From: Flaccisagitta enflata
Taxonomy: Eukaryota; Chaetognatha; Sagittoidea; Aphragmophora
NCBI GenBank assembly: GCA_965153355.1
Contig: OZ231126.1
Span: 92,256,001 to 92,320,000 of the forward strand
Direction: 5' to 3'
Length of the DNA: 64,000 nt
Numbering within the stretch: the stretch's first letter is position 1; each line of letters starts with the position of its first letter. Of this stretch, positions 46,900 through 59,969 are shown piece after piece. The notes below the pieces were generated by a model that was given only the letters and a program-made list of their open reading frames with translations, was not told the DNA's origin and did not search any database. The position numbers were made by a program, and so were the translations under genes.

Positions 46900-49452
46900 C
46901 AGTACCTTCCGAGCAAACCCGGCTAACTGGAGGATTTTTTTTTTCTACTTTAATTTTATTTCCCAAACTTTTTTTTTTGTAGCTAACTTGATTAAAAGAT
47001 ACTTAATTCCTTGAACATATTTGGCTGTCTAAAAAAATAACTCATAAATCAAAGTGCATGAAAACATCAATATGGAGTGTTCTAACCAGAACTATTGGAT
47101 TCAGCAGAAAGTCTTACCTATCCTAGATTACAATAACAGTAACAGCTCTCAGAAATATATAAAAATTATCATTTCCTCTTGTCCATTCTAAACTAGACCA
47201 ATATTGACCTGTGGAATCAACTCTGGTCCATTCCGAATTTACGCTGACGCTGTGACCCTCAAAATGGTCATTTTATAAAGCGTGATTCACCCGTATTTCT
47301 TTTTGTTATCTCTTAACATGTTGTCAAGGGGGTTTGAAAACATGTTTTGTTTTTCTTAGCAGCCTCTCAATTTCCTATGATCTCCTATTTCAGTCCAGAT
47401 TATACAAATCAGCAAATAACAACTTTGGATTGGTGAAAGCAGGCAGGTTATGTCGGTTGGCGTGTTGATATCCTTGTGAATCGAATTGCAGTGATAAATC
47501 TTACCTTCACATCAAATTTTACCAAGGACGGATAAAATTTGACTAAGTTATTCGATTATCTTTACTTTTTGCTGGTTTGCTGGATGGTTGGTTGGGTGGT
47601 TTGGCTGGTTGGCTGGGTCCTTCCATCTTGATTCTTTCCCTTATTACATATCCTTATCTCCTAAACTTTCATTTCAAATTTTAACAAAATCGGATGAAAA
47701 CTGCAGATTTTATAGCCGTTTGTTTGGTCATTATCATCGAGTTTTCTCAGAAAAACGTCGAAACGTTGAAACCTTGTAAAATACAACGGCGCTTCGTTTT
47801 TTCTTAGAATTAGTTAAGAACCCGGTTGAAAAAGAAACTATAAACATTGATTTCATTAACAAGTGATATCTTTTAGCGGAAAAAAGTTTTTATCATATTT
47901 CTGGCTCCGATTCAAAATTTTCATATGGAATGAAGTAGCCGGACGGAGACGGGACAATTAAAAAGCGTCGAAACGTTGAAACCTTGTAAATTACGAGGGA
48001 GATCTGTTGTCATGAAAACGTACGATCAAATCATTGAAATTCCATAAAAAGTTACCTGAGCGCAGATAATGGCTATTACTGCCAACGTAAACGATGATAT
48101 ATCTTCTGATACAACTACATATTTGAAAATTAAGTATAGAAAATAAATAGTATTTTTTGCCCCTTTTCTGGCAAATATGTGCGTTACCTCGATTGATGCA
48201 AACATGGGTCAATTTTTTTCAAATCTATCGTTTTAGCGCCAGTTTTTTTGCTTAGATCTTGTCACATGGGACATGCTAAGATGAAAAACGATCATGTTTG
48301 CCACTTTTCTGTTCTTTTTCCATTCAATATCGCGAAAAATGGCAAAAGTTACATTATTGTTACACAAAAAATCCCTTGTAATGGTATATTTTTAACATAA
48401 AAATGATATGTTTTTACGTACCCACTCCAAATATTTTGACATATTCCTTTAAGTACTGCTTTAGATTATTACTTTTAGTCAGCCAAAGCAGCGGAGAGCC
48501 AAAAGGCAGCAAACTATTAGCTGGGAAGTACTAAAAATCGGACCGTCAGCTAAAATTTGGATAGGACCCTCTGTTAAAAATGCTATCAGGTCAATTTTTC
48601 GATCCTCATGGCCTAAGGTTCTTAGGTCAAAAACCATATAAGGTCAAATTTTCAAAATTTGAAATGTGCATATCTGATTGCAGATTCAGAATCTTTGTAG
48701 AAAACTGTATGTTGAAAGGGCCTTCCTAGTTTAAAAATTCTGACCAGAACACTGCACAATTCTTACTCTTTTTATACCTTTAACGTCAAATTTGACAATG
48801 TCCTAGTTAGAATTTTGAAAAAAGGAAGACACTTTTAACAGGCAGTTTTTTAACAAGGATTCTGAATCTGCAATCAAACATGTATATTTCCCATTTTGAA
48901 AATTTGACCTTATATGGTTTTTGACCTGAGAACCTTAAGCCATGGGGATCGAAAAATTGACCTGAGAACATTTCTGATAGTCTGAGTGGATTCCCCATCT
49001 CAATATTGGTCTAGTCTCAAATGGACGATAGCAAGTCATGATTTTTGATAATTTCTGAGAGCTGTTAACAATAACAGCTCAGACAGACAATTATTTCAGA
49101 TTTTATGGCCATTAAAAGTTTTCAAGGACAATTGTCCTATATTATTTTGAGAAAATTGTCCTTAAAAACTTTAAATGGCTATAAAATCTAATAGAATTGT
49201 CTGACTTAGCTGTTCTTGTAGTCTAGGATAGGTAAAATTTTCTGCTGAATCCAATGGTCTGGGTTAGAACGCTCCATATTGATGTCTTCATGCACTTTGA
49301 TTTCACAAGTTATTTTTTTTGACAGCCAAATATGTTCAAGGAATTAAGTATTTCTTAATTAAGTTAAATACAAAAAATTAAGTTTAGGAAATGAAATTAA
49401 AGTAACAAAAATTAATCCTCCAGTTTTAGCCGGGTTTGCTCGGAAGGTACTG
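46900..49452. mobile_element. 2.55-kb TA-flanked element with long inverted repeats
   Basis: CAGTACCTTCCGAGCAAACC at the left and GGTTTGCTCGGAAGGTACTG (one base shorter match) at the right, flanked by TA. The inverted similarity extends about 300 bp. A nested inverted repeat lies at 48589-48965 (GGTTCTTAGGTCAAAAACCA against TGGTTTTTGACCTGAGAACC). The interior (47230-48590) has only short frames and no recognisable transposase. Confidence 0.75.
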
Positions 49453-49454
49453 TA

Positions 49455-50139
49455 TCTAAATGAGAAGTTGAGATATCTCTCTTTAACGGTGCTGCTAAAC
49501 ATATTTCCTAGGTACAAGCGGCTAAAAAGAGGGTTTGGAAAAAAATGGGAGATGAATGAAATGTAACAAAATAAAAACACTAAAATCCTTAAAATTCATT
49601 ACCTTAATACCTTATACTCTCTAATGTTGATCGTCTCATCGAAAAACCTTTTGCATATTGACACACCCATGGGCGTATTTGAGCCCATATTTTTGGGGCA
49701 GCAAGCCAAAATCTGTGTCTCAACGAGTCTTGTGTCCCAAAGATTTTTTATGTAGCTAATCATTCAACTAATATAACTTCATAGTATTGCTTTTTATGTA
49801 ACTATTGTGTTATCATATAAAAGGAAGTCTTGCTTTACTACAGTGTAAAATTTTTACTATAAAAAGCATAAACAAACCCAAGGATAATGTTTTGTCATAA
49901 GACGTGAAGCTTAGTTATTGCCAAAAATTTTGTCACATTTGGGGGTAAAGCAGAATAGCTTTTCTTTGGACATTTTTAGTCGCGTGCACGCTACGTTGAT
50001 TCAGCCTGAAAAAATCTCAAATTCCGTCATGCTTCAGACGCTCCATCGATTAGACAAGGCAAACTGAATTGAAAATTTAAAACTTGCAGTCTTAGCATGA
50101 CGGAACCCTTAGGCGCGGTGAGGCCTATGTTTGAGCTGA
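49455..50139. other. No gene recognised
   Basis: AT-rich DNA with a 20-bp family H end (TTTTTAGTCGCGTGCACGCT) at 49975. Confidence 0.6.
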
Positions 50140-51130
50140 AGATAAGAAAGGGGTTGGGATTAGGTTATTGAGGCTAGGATTAAATTTCTGAGGCAGGGAC
50201 TTGGTTGCTACCTGGATAAGGTCTCTGAGGCTGGCATTAGGTTGCTTAAGCCGGGATTAGGTCAGTGAGGCTGGGATATGGTCAGTGAGGCTAAGATAAG
50301 TTGACTTGTTGAAAGCAGGATTAGGTTGCTGAGACTGGCATTAAGTGGCTGAGACTGGGATTAGGTTTCTAAGGCTGGTATTAAGTTCTTGAGATATGGA
50401 TTAGGTTGCTGAAACAGGAATTTGGCCGCAAACGCAGGTAATAGGTTGCTAAGGTCACTATTAGGAAGTTGAGGCTATAAGGTTGCTATAAGGTTGCTAA
50501 GGCGATTATTAGGTTGCTGATGCTGGTATTAGGTCGTTGATGTTAGGATAAGGTCTCTAAGGCTGGCATTATGTTGCCTAGGCCAGTATTTCGTAGCTGA
50601 GGCCATCATTAGGTCGCATAGGCTTAGATTAAGTTGCTGATGCCCCAATTACACTGCTGAGGCCCAGATCAGGTTGCTGAGGCTAAGAGTAGGTTGCTGG
50701 GACCCAAATTAGGTTGCTGAGGCTAAGATTAGGTTGCTGAGACCCAGATTAGGTTGCTAAGTCCCAGATTACGTCGCTTAGGCCCACAAGACCCCAAATA
50801 AGGCCTTTCTGACCCCAAATCAGCCCACTCAGACCCAAAACTAGACCTCTCAGACTCCAAATTAGGCTTCTCAGATATATCAAGACTCTCAGACCCCAAA
50901 CCAGGCTGCTCAGATCCCAAATCAGTCCACTCAAACCCAAAATTAGGCCATTCAGACCCAAAATTAGGCCTCTGAAACCTCAAGTCAAGCCTTTAGACTC
51001 AATATGACCTCTCAGACCCATAATCAGGCCTTTCAGACCCAAAATCGAGCCTTTCAGACCCCAAATCATACCTCTCAGACCCTACATTAGACCTTAAGAC
51101 TCAAAACCCTCCCTCTCAGCCCTCAAAACC
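50140..51130. repeat. Two facing 20-21 bp minisatellite arrays
   Basis: Array of TTAGGTTGCTGAGGCTGGGA units (50150-50775), then units of AGACCCAAAATTAGGCCTCTC in the inverted sense (50780-51120). This resembles a family G core that has lost its hairpin ends. Confidence 0.65.
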
Positions 51131-51329
51131 AGCTTCCCATCATCTCATTCCCAAATATACAAGCTTAGGGACCCCTTACAGAACATACTATGGAAAAATT
51201 GTAACAAATTTGACTGAGCAATGTTCCTAAATATCCTCTGTTTGAAATATTCACATTTTAGCAAAAATAGAGATGTGTTCCTATGGCAGCCGCCCATAAT
51301 GGAAAATGAAACATCCCTCTGTTTGTTTT

Positions 51330-51955
51330 TAGGCAGTGGCCCCGAAGGGGACGAAGTCCTGAAGAACAGGGAGAATCTGTCCGTCCGTATGTACGTCCGT
51401 ACATCCGTACATCCATCCCCCCTATCTTCATTGTCTCCTTCAAGCCCTATTCTGACCAAAATTCTGCTAAATAGCCCAAATCCAAGCAACATGGCCCAAA
51501 TTCAAGCAAAGTGGCCCAAATCTATCCAGAAAACCCTAAGTCTGGCCCGAGGTCCCTCATTTCTGACCCAAATTCTGCTAAATAGCCGAAATCCAAGCAA
51601 AATGTGCCAAATCCAAGCATAATTGCCCAAATTAAAGCAAAAAGGCCCAAATCTAGCCAGAAAACCCCAATGCTAGGTCCATCATATTGGCCCCTTACTA
51701 CAATGTTGTGGCCTCCAATATCTAGGTTCTGACCAGATTTTGCTTGAATTTGAGCCATTATGCTTGGATTTAGGCCATTTTGGGCTTTTTGGCAGAACGG
51801 ATGGACAGACAGATGCATGGATGGGCAGATTCCCCTGTGTTTTACAGGACTCTGTCCCCTTTGGGGCCGCTGCCCTGCTCCCCTTCAACATAAATCAAAC
51901 ACTACTCAAGCAGGGCACGGGTACCACTGACCATTTACTGCCTTTGGGCTACTAT
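51330..51955. mobile_element. Family G element, complete
   Basis: GGCAGTGGCCCCGAAGGGGA on the left, GGCCCAAATCCAAGCAAAAT array, and the inverted GTTTTACAGGACTCTGTCCC, GCCGCTGCCCTGC and GGGCACGGGTACC on the right. Confidence 0.75.
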
Positions 51956-51957
51956 TT

Positions 51958-52545
51958 CTTTTTAGGCAGCGGCCCCAAAGGGGACAAAGTCCAGTAGAAT
52001 ACAGGGGGAATAAGTCCATTCGTCCATCTGTACATTTGCCCATCCCCCCCCCCCAGCCTCATCCTCAGGGCTTCTTCTTTGGGGCCTCTTCTGACCTAAA
52101 TTCTGCCAAATAGCCTAACTCCAAGCAATACAGCCAAAATCAAAACAAAATGGCCCAAATCCAAACATAATGGCCCAAATCCAAGCAAAATGGCCCAAAT
52201 CCAAGCAAAATGGCCAAAATCTAAACCATATGATCCCAATTCAGGCCCTTTAGACCTATATTGTAGCCTCCAATACCTACCAATACCGACCAGATTTGGG
52301 CCATTTTACTTGGATTTGGCCCATTTTGCTTGGATTTGGCCCATTTTGCTTATATTTGGCCCGTTTTGCTTGGATTTGGGCTATATGGATGGACAGACAG
52401 ACAGATTCTCCCCCCCCCCCCCCGTGTTCAACAGGACTGTCTTCTTCAAGGCCGAGCTGTCCTGCTCCCCCTCAACTTAAATCATATGCTAAGTACTCAA
52501 GCAGGGCATGGGAACCGCTCACCATTTTCTGCCTTTGGGCTGCTA
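51958..52545. mobile_element. Family G element, complete, tandem to the previous one
   Basis: GGCAGCGGCCCCAAAGGGGA, CCAAATCCAAGCAAAATGGC units, then the inverted GCCATTTTGCTTGGATTTGG units, ending GGGCATGGGAACCGCTCACC. Fold-back layout like the copy at 28630. Confidence 0.75.
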
Positions 52546-52854
52546 TTTTAAGTCACTTAGTGCACTTAGTTTTTTTCACCGTTATGCTTGGCTGAATCAT
52601 CTCACATCTAAATGTATTTCCCACATTCTCCAATGATCTGGTAAACTAAGCAGAATGACACAGAATGTAATTGGAGAAGTAAAACTTTGAAGAAGGTAAA
52701 AAATTATTTCCTTCATTTTTTGCATGCTCTGCGCCTAAGGGTTTAGGATTCTCACTGCAATGAGATTTGAACTTCAAAATCAATTCGCGGATATCTATAA
52801 AATGAGCTATTGATCATGGTGGTAAGATAAAAGCAACATATTCTGACTCAACGT
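52546..52854. other. No gene recognised
   Basis: No frame longer than about 30 codons looks coding and no repeat family was recognised. Confidence 0.6.
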
Positions 52855-53370
52855 AGTGCACGCGACTACACCCAGCTTCGTTGGTTTGTCCGTCAGTCCG
52901 TCAGTCCATCACAATTTACTTTTTTATAGTATAAAGTCAACTTTTAGGTCATTTTAAGTCATTAAAAGTCTTTTTTTGTCATTTTAAGTTATTTTAAGTT
53001 ATTTAAGTTATTAAGTTATATTGTCATTTTAAGTTATTTTAAGTTATTTAAGTTATTAAGTTATTAAGTTATATTGTCATTTTAAGTTATTTTAAGTTAT
53101 TTAAGTTATTAAGTTATTTTAAGTCATTTTAAGTTATTTTAAGTCATTTTAAGTTATTTTAAATTATTTTAAGTCATTTTTGGTCATTAGGTTTTTTAGT
53201 CATTTTAAGTCCTTTTTGGTCATTTTAAGTCATTTAAAGTCATTATTAGTTATTCTAAGTCATTTTGAGTCATTCTAAGTCATTGAAAGTCATTCTGAGT
53301 CATTCTAAGTCATTCTAAGTCATTCTAAGTCTGTAAGTCTCGCACGCGACTTATAGGTGTTGGCCTTGTT
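52855..53370 (-). mobile_element. Family H copy with TTTTAAGTCAT core
   Basis: GTGCACGCGACTACACCCAG at the 3' end, about 35 units of TTTTAAGT(T/C)AT, then GCACGCGACTTATAGGTGTT and GGCCTTGTT. It is the inverted, more complete relative of the copies at 7166 and 16261. Confidence 0.75.
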
Positions 53371-53620
53371 AAAGAGAATTTCGATTTTTTAGCAAAAACT
53401 TGGAAATGAGTAATAATTCAAATCGATTTGGCTGATGAAGGTCGTGTGCATCAACCTAGACAACTAAGTGAATGGCGGCGGGGATGAATAGGCTCTGTAG
53501 ATTGATCCCATAAAACCCCATTGTATCATAGCTGGAAACATTTTGCTTCTCTCTTTCTCCTTCTCTTTCTCAATCTCTCTCTCATTTGTATCCCGATGGG
53601 TTTTGTGCCCCAACAAAAAG

Positions 53621-53819
53621 GGCAGCAGCTGCTGCCCCTGACGCCCCGTCAAATACGCCCCTGGACACACCCGACCCCTCCGACGATGATGACAAGGATG
53701 ATAGCGACGATGAAAGCTCGCGACTCGGAACTGAAAATTTAAAAAAAAAGCCATCGACATCGTCGATTAGAGTGGAAAAAGCAAGTTTTCACAATTGGCC
53801 GTTTAATGCAAATGTTTAG
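53621..53819 (+). CDS. Terminal exon of an unidentified plus-strand gene
   Basis: An Ala/Pro-rich lead is followed by an acidic patch (DPSDDDDKDDSDDESS), a basic Ser/Thr-rich stretch and the C-terminus SFHNWPFNANV before TAG. The upstream sequence is strongly pyrimidine-rich (CTTTCTCCTTCTC) with AG at 53619. No family was recognised. The exact 5' boundary is uncertain. Confidence 0.5.
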
Positions 53820-54032
53820 AAAAAAATTCTCTCCGGAGCCTGCTACCTTCCCCCCCCCCCCATTCTCTCCTACTTTTCTTCTATTCCTTTCCTTTTAATC
53901 ATCCCTTGAATTAGGTACAACAGCTTTCAGTTTGCGGTGCAGAAATTTCCCTAGAGCTGAGAAAAAGCGAATTTATGCATCATGTTATTCATCGTTGGAA
54001 GCTATAAAAATGGCCTAGATAGAACATATGGG

Positions 54033-54658
54033 TAATAGTCGCAAAAGCGTTAGATGGTCAGCGGTACCCGTGCCCTGCTTATGTAAGTTGTGCTTGAAAT
54101 TGAGGGAGCAGGGCAGCGACCCCAAAGGGGTCGATGACCTATGCTTTCACACATATGGAAATTGAAATTTGGGCCTCAAGGCTGGGATTTGGGCCTGGGG
54201 GCTGGGATTTGGGCCTCCAGGCTGAGATTTGGGCCTGGGGGCTGGGATTTGGGCATGGAGGCTGGGGTTTGGGCCTGGAGGCTTAGATTTGGGCCTGGAG
54301 GCTTAGATTTGGGCCTGGAGGCTGGAGTTTGGGCCTAGAGGCTGGGATTTGGGCCTAGAGGCTGGGGTTTGGGCCTTGCAGCTGGGATTTGTGCCTCAAG
54401 GCTGGGAGTTGGGCCTCGAGGCTAGGATTTAGGCCTCAAGGCTGGGATTTTATCCTCAAGCTTGGGATGTTGGCCTAAAGGTTGGGACTTGGGCCTCCAG
54501 GCTGAGATTTGGGCCTCCAGGTAGGCATTTGGGCCGCTTGGCAGGAATTTGGGCCTGGAGGCTGGGATTTGAGGGGGGGGGGCGGACAGAGAAGGAGAAA
54601 ATTCCTCATATGTGTGAAAGCATAGGTCATCGACCCCTTCGGGGCCGCTGCCCAAAAA
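54033..54658. mobile_element. Family G element, complete
   Basis: AATAGTCGCAAAAGCGTTAG to CCGCTGCCCAAAAAGG. The core is about 18 units of GGGCCTGGAGGCTGGGATTT. The right block GTGTGAAAGCATAGGTCATC inverts the left GATGACCTATGCTTTCACAC. Confidence 0.8.
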
Positions 54659-54889
54659 GGAGATGCACGTCTATTTACCAGAGCTTTCCGTCGATGTAAT
54701 TTTCAAGTCAGTGCCATGCAAATGAGACTCATTTTCAGCCTTTTTATCACTTGCTCGACGAGTGGCCAAACGCGAATATGAGTATTTTTGCACGCATAAT
54801 CATGAGATACATTTTTATCTTGTCTTTCAAATGAGACCTTTCCCAAACGTGAATTACGTCTCCCCTAGCCTCCCAAGAGCTTCAAAGAT

Positions 54890-55950
54890 AACTCTTTTAA
54901 GCCTTTGTTAGGCAAAGAAGTGCGCCCAACTTAACGACGGTTCACAATCGAGATTTTTAGCTCGTACATCGAGAAGCATGACGTCAGCTAGTATTTCAAA
55001 TTTCAGGACAATCTCATCAATAATTTAGAAGTTACGGCCTTTTTCATACTTAAGAAGTAAAAGAGAAAAGCGACGTTCTTTTTTTCCGTTTTTTCTTTGA
55101 ACTCGCCCCCCAACAAATTTTTAAATTTTTTGAAAAAAGTAATTTTACAGGTTTTGGATCTAGGCGAATAAAACAATTTCCTATCAATTGCACCCCACTT
55201 TTGAAAACCATTTAAAAAAAAAAACTTTTGTGATTTTTTTTTCAAAGTCTCTGACGCGCGATACAAAAAAATTTCAAAGTTTTTTGAGAAAAAAAATGAA
55301 AATACAAGATTTTGGATCTAGGCAAATCAAACAATTTCCTATTGATAGCACCCCACTTTCGAAAACCATTTTTCAAAAAAATATTTTGTGATTTTTTTCT
55401 AAGTCCCTGACGCGCGACATAAAAATTTTCAAATTTTTTTGAAAAAAGTGAAAATTCAAGATTTTGGATCTAGGCAAATCAAACAATTTCCTACTGATTG
55501 CACCCCACTTTTTTTTTTCAAAAAAAATTCTCAATGAGGGCTTTTTTAGGGGCCCTTAGGGGCCCTTAAGAAGAAAATAATTATGCATCTGAGATAGATA
55601 AAATCACTTTGATATTAAAGTTGATTTAAAACAACCCGCCTCTGGCTAGTCAAAGTACTTGCCTGACGTGGCCAATGAAAACAGTGCAAAACCAGTGCAC
55701 CATTTCCTTCCACGAACACTACCGTGACGTGTTTTTCTGTTTATCGTTTAGAAAAAAAATTCAAAAAGAAGAAAAAGCAATTCTATCCTATGACTTAGAG
55801 ACTAGCCGCTTTTGCTAGCAACGAGTGGCATGAGATATTTCCTATGTTTAGTTAAAGCCGACGGCGAGAGAAATCAAATCTCCGTCGAACAAGACCAAGA
55901 ACGCCCAGATCGGTGGCGTATAGAGCCTGTAACAACAGTCAACACTTCAG
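54890..55950. repeat. Dispersed repeat D, opposite orientation
   Basis: CGAGAAGCATGACGTCAGCT, three modules of TTTTGGATCTAGGCAAATCA with CAATTTCCTA, and TTCAGGGGGCGAGTTTTTTT. The short frame at 55812-56006 lies in the shared repeat and is aligned to it, so I do not call it a gene. Confidence 0.7.
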
Positions 55951-56239
55951 GGGGCGAGTTTTTTTCAAAGCGAGATCCGCTTTCAGCCTTAGAAATTCCA
56001 AGTTGAAGATCAAGGCCTACCTTTGTTCCGCTATTTTCTTTGCCAAAGTTTAGGTTTTCCATTCAAATAAATCTTTGCACCCTGAATATAGACATTGATT
56101 GTAATCCACCGTGAGTGTGCATAGAACTTACTAGAGACGCTTTTCTTTTTATAAGAACTTTTATATGAAATCGCGCATTTGAGATGCCGCACATGCGCAT
56201 CTCCTTGAAAGTATTTTTCTATGTGATTGTCTGACAAAG

Positions 56240-56640
56240 CTTAGACAATGGATTTGTGGATCGACGCCTCAATGATGCACTTCTTGACATCAGGTATGCT
56301 GCAGCAGGTAATCAAGTGAGAATTTTACCTAGTCTTGTCATATGGTTTTGATAATAAAGTAGATAAATGGATATTTTATTGATTGTGCACAGCCAACTGC
56401 CTCAATGATAGAATTCTGGATAAGCCCTTCCATGATGCACTAGACGACCTGGTGCAGCATAAATGATATCAACATGTGAGTATTTTACCTATTTTTGGTA
56501 TAGAGGGAATCGGTCATTTCAACTACACTGGTGGATTTGTGAATAGGGCTAAAAGGATGCACTTGACGACCTGCTGCAGCATCCCTGATGTCCACCATTG
56601 AGAATCTAACCTAGCTTTGTTGTTGATTGAGGCCGATAGA
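56240..56640. repeat. Degenerate tandem repeat, about 120-150 bp unit
   Basis: CCTCAATGATGCACTTCTTG, GATGCACTAGACGACCTGG and GATGCACTTGACGACCTGCT recur, each followed by TGAGAATTTTACCTAG. Confidence 0.6.
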
Positions 56641-57243
56641 GCTAAGATTTAGAGATTTTATTGATAGTTAATTCGTAATAGCATGAAACAGGTGGGAATT
56701 ATTTGTTCAGAATTTGATCCAAATTATCATTTTCTAGTGACTTCCCAGCGCCTGTCCGCTCGTGCAAAGTTACCCTGTTTTTTTCGTGAGTAAATACAAT
56801 GCATGTGGTAGGTTCCTAGCAAATTTCAAGCACTTTTGACCATTTTCAACTGTTCTGCAAGGGACCAACTACACAAATTTCAGCTGCCAGAGATCTCGCT
56901 AATTTTCCATTGAAACAATTACGAAATTAGCAGGGTTAATTTGCTTTTTTGGGCCAATATTGTCTGAAACCTCCTAAAACCTCAACCCAGAGACACTTTG
57001 GAAATGAAAAAGACCCATGATTGACCACTGACATAAATTTGGAAAAATAAGACCCTATACCTACTTGAATTATTATTTCAGGCAGCGACCTAGAAGATTG
57101 TCAATAATAATTGTCGCGTCCACTGATGCTGTAACACTAATGCCTCGTATCAACTTTTTCTCCCCCTGATACAAAGTTTGAAAACCTTCCCACTGAACAA
57201 CAACAATCAGCCAAGGAATCCGGTCTTTCAATCAAAATGCACT
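56641..57243. other. No gene recognised
   Basis: Unique-looking AT-rich DNA; nothing supported. The same holds for 57616-57936, 58276-58739 and 59662-59969. Confidence 0.6.
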
Positions 57244-57615
57244 CTTTAGGCAGCGGCCCCGAAGGGGTCAATGACCTCTGCTTTCAAACATATGGGGAAT
57301 TTTCTCCTTTTCCTTTTCCTAAGTCCCCTTCTGACTTAAGGCCCAAATCCCAGTCTTGGGGCTCCTAGCCCATCCTTGGAGCCCCAGGGCTGGGATTTGG
57401 GCCTCAAAACATTTGGGCCTCAAGGCTAGGATTTTCGCTTGGAGCTATGTCAGAGGGGGAGGGGGACAGAGTTGAAAGAGAAAATTCCGCTTATGTGTGA
57501 AAGCATAGGTCATCGACTCCTTTGGAGCTGCCGCCCTGCCCCCCCCTCAACTTCAACCACAACCCACTCAGGCAGGGCACGGGTACCGCTGACCACCTAA
57601 CGCTTTTGCGACTAT
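57244..57615. mobile_element. Family G element, reverse orientation, short core
   Basis: GGCAGCGGCCCCGAAGGGGT, a few GGGCCTCAAGGCTAGGATTT units in two orientations, GGCACGGGTACCGCTGACCA, and ACGCTTTTGCGACTATT at the right end. Confidence 0.75.
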
Positions 57616-57936
57616 TATAACAATTTAGATCATTACCGTTTCCTAGCCCAATTAACATGAAACTTGCGGATCATTGACAAACTCAAGTTTTTGAACCATG
57701 TAGATTCGCCTTAGCTAGCTGACTGTGAAACGTTTTGCCAATTTTCTAGATTCAGAAATAGATGGTTTTCACCAAGTTGTGACCTCTCGAGAAAGATTTT
57801 GGAAGTAGCTTAATAGGAATTCTTTGCAAGGTTGTTAGATTGATATATGGCGATACTTAAGATAGCTAACCGAAGTTACGTCTGACTGTTGGAGAAAAAA
57901 AGAAAAACAAAAACACGAAAATTAGCGATGTAAACT

Positions 57937-58275
<339 letters not shown>

Positions 58276-58739
58276 AAGCAAGGAAACTGGAAATTAAATA
58301 TAATCTAGAGCGTTACTAAAAAGAAAACTCGGTTGCGTGTGTCATCATTAATAGCAACAAGATAAAATCATCCAAAAAGTACAATCACAGGAAAAAAAAT
58401 AAAAAATTGCTCGAACGAGGGAGAGAGAGAGAGGATGATCAAAGAAACGAAGAACAACTGGAGTAACGGGTTAATAATACGCGTTGTAAATCACAGCACT
58501 TCTATATGCTTCCCGATTTCTTGTCAACAGACCCAGCCATTTGCGCCACGATCAATCCAACATATAACAGTCGGGTGTGTCAATATGTTAAGTTTTTTGG
58601 ATAAAACTATCAATATTAAATAATATACAATAATAAATCTTAGATTTTAATCAAAATTTCATAACACTTTGTAAATTTTTATATTTTTTTAATTTTCATA
58701 TTTTTTTTTATTATGAATTCATGTACAGATTCAATAATA

Positions 58740-59106
58740 TGATGAGAGGGGCAGCAAAATCGCTAGCATCCCTACCCACAGCTTAGATGGGTAATGTCAC
58801 AAAGATAACTACGGTGGCAGCTAGATGTTTATCCCAAAACAATTCCCGCCATCGAGGCGTTTTTCAATTTTTCTTCTCATTCTATAGAAAACGGTCATAA
58901 AAGTGCTAAATCCAACACTTCTGAAAATGGTCGATTTTCACCCTAAAAAGAGCTATATCTCTAAAACTAGGTTGAGTTTACAAAATCGCCTCGATGGCGG
59001 GAATTGTATTGGGATAGCTATTGGCCACCATCTTTGATACTCTTGTAGTATTGATCATTTGAGGTACAAGTAAAGGTGCTAGCGATTTCGACTACCCCTC
59101 TCACTG
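58740..59106. mobile_element. TA-flanked palindromic MITE
   Basis: TGATGAGAGGGGCAGC...ATCGCTAGCA and TGCTAGCGAT...CCCCTCTCACTG, with inner arms CAATTCCCGCCATCGAGGCG and CGCCTCGATGGCGGGAATTG. No ORF. Confidence 0.75.
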
Positions 59107-59467
59107 TAATATCATTGCTTCTGTATTGTTTCATAATCAATTTTTAATCAATATCATTACAAAATTCATAAAAAATTAATTGCTAATATTAATTACAATT
59201 AGGTAAAAATCCATCATTCATCACTTTTATCTTTAATCTGATCAAAAATACTTTGGCATATTAACACACCCGAATATAACAGTATAAAATGCAGCCGAAA
59301 CATATTCCTTGGAAACTAGGTCAGCCCTTAGGGTGATGGGAGAAGAGAGTACGGGAGTGAAGTGGGCAACATGTGGGAGAGATGGTAAGGAGAAGAGAGT
59401 TGACAGGGGGTGAGAAAATAGTCACATGGAAAAAGAACAGACATAACTGACGCTGTCAGTCTGACAG

Positions 59468-59546
59468 ATAGCTTGTTTGACAGCATTAGGAACGAAGGCA
59501 GAAACAGAGAGAAGAAGGAAGAAGATAAAAGTCGATCACGGATTCG
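59468..59546 (+). CDS. Penultimate exon of an unidentified plus-strand gene
   Basis: The frame reads SLFDSIRNEGRNREKKEEDK then SRSRI and ends at ATTCG|GTGAGA in phase 2. Removing the 48-bp intron that follows keeps the frame into the next exon. The 5' boundary is inferred (GACAG at 59463-59467); the frame is open upstream to 59424. The product is charged and probably nuclear; the family is unknown. Confidence 0.4.
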
Positions 59547-59594
59547 GTGAGAGATCGTAAACAGTGCAAAAATTATCCAAGTTCTTTTTTTCAG

Positions 59595-59661
59595 TGACGT
59601 GTCAGAATATGACGCGAATGATGTTACGAGTGAGGGGGAAGAAATTTCACCCACGAAATGA
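59595..59661 (+). CDS. Last exon of an unidentified plus-strand gene
   Basis: TTCTTTTTTTCAG is an excellent acceptor. It is followed by an acidic C-terminus DVSEYDANDVTSEGEEISPT and Lys, then TGA. It is phase-compatible with the exon ending at 59546. The 48-bp intron is very short for this gene-poor, repeat-rich neighbourhood. Confidence 0.45.
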
Positions 59662-59969
59662 ACACGCCTGACGATGACGGCAAACAATTACTTATTTACT
59701 ACAACTCGCATGAGGAGGTAAAAACTAACATTCTACCATTACAAATCTTTGCATTCTAAAACGAAATTCTGGACAACGTTATCAAAATTACTGCTCAAAT
59801 TCTCAATCACTCCTCTCCAACGCATAGCATGGCGGTAAAGTACAGACGAAAGTGAAAGTGAAAGTGAAAGTGAAAGTAGTTAATCCCCCGAAATTGTATT
59901 AACCGCCCCCCCTAAAGCCTCAACCGCGGCATGAAGAAAAACATGCAAGATGTGGAATGAAAGCTTATA

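Noticed and set aside
53464-53760. Minus-strand frame opposite the 53621 exon
   Set aside because: It is the shadow of the plus-strand acidic exon; it lacks splice signals and is rich in His/Arg from complementing GAT/GAC codons.
55812-56006. Frame with VEQDQERPDRWRIEPVTT
   Set aside because: It aligns to the inverted repeat D copy at 23640-23760, so it is probably repeat sequence rather than a host exon, although domestication cannot be excluded.
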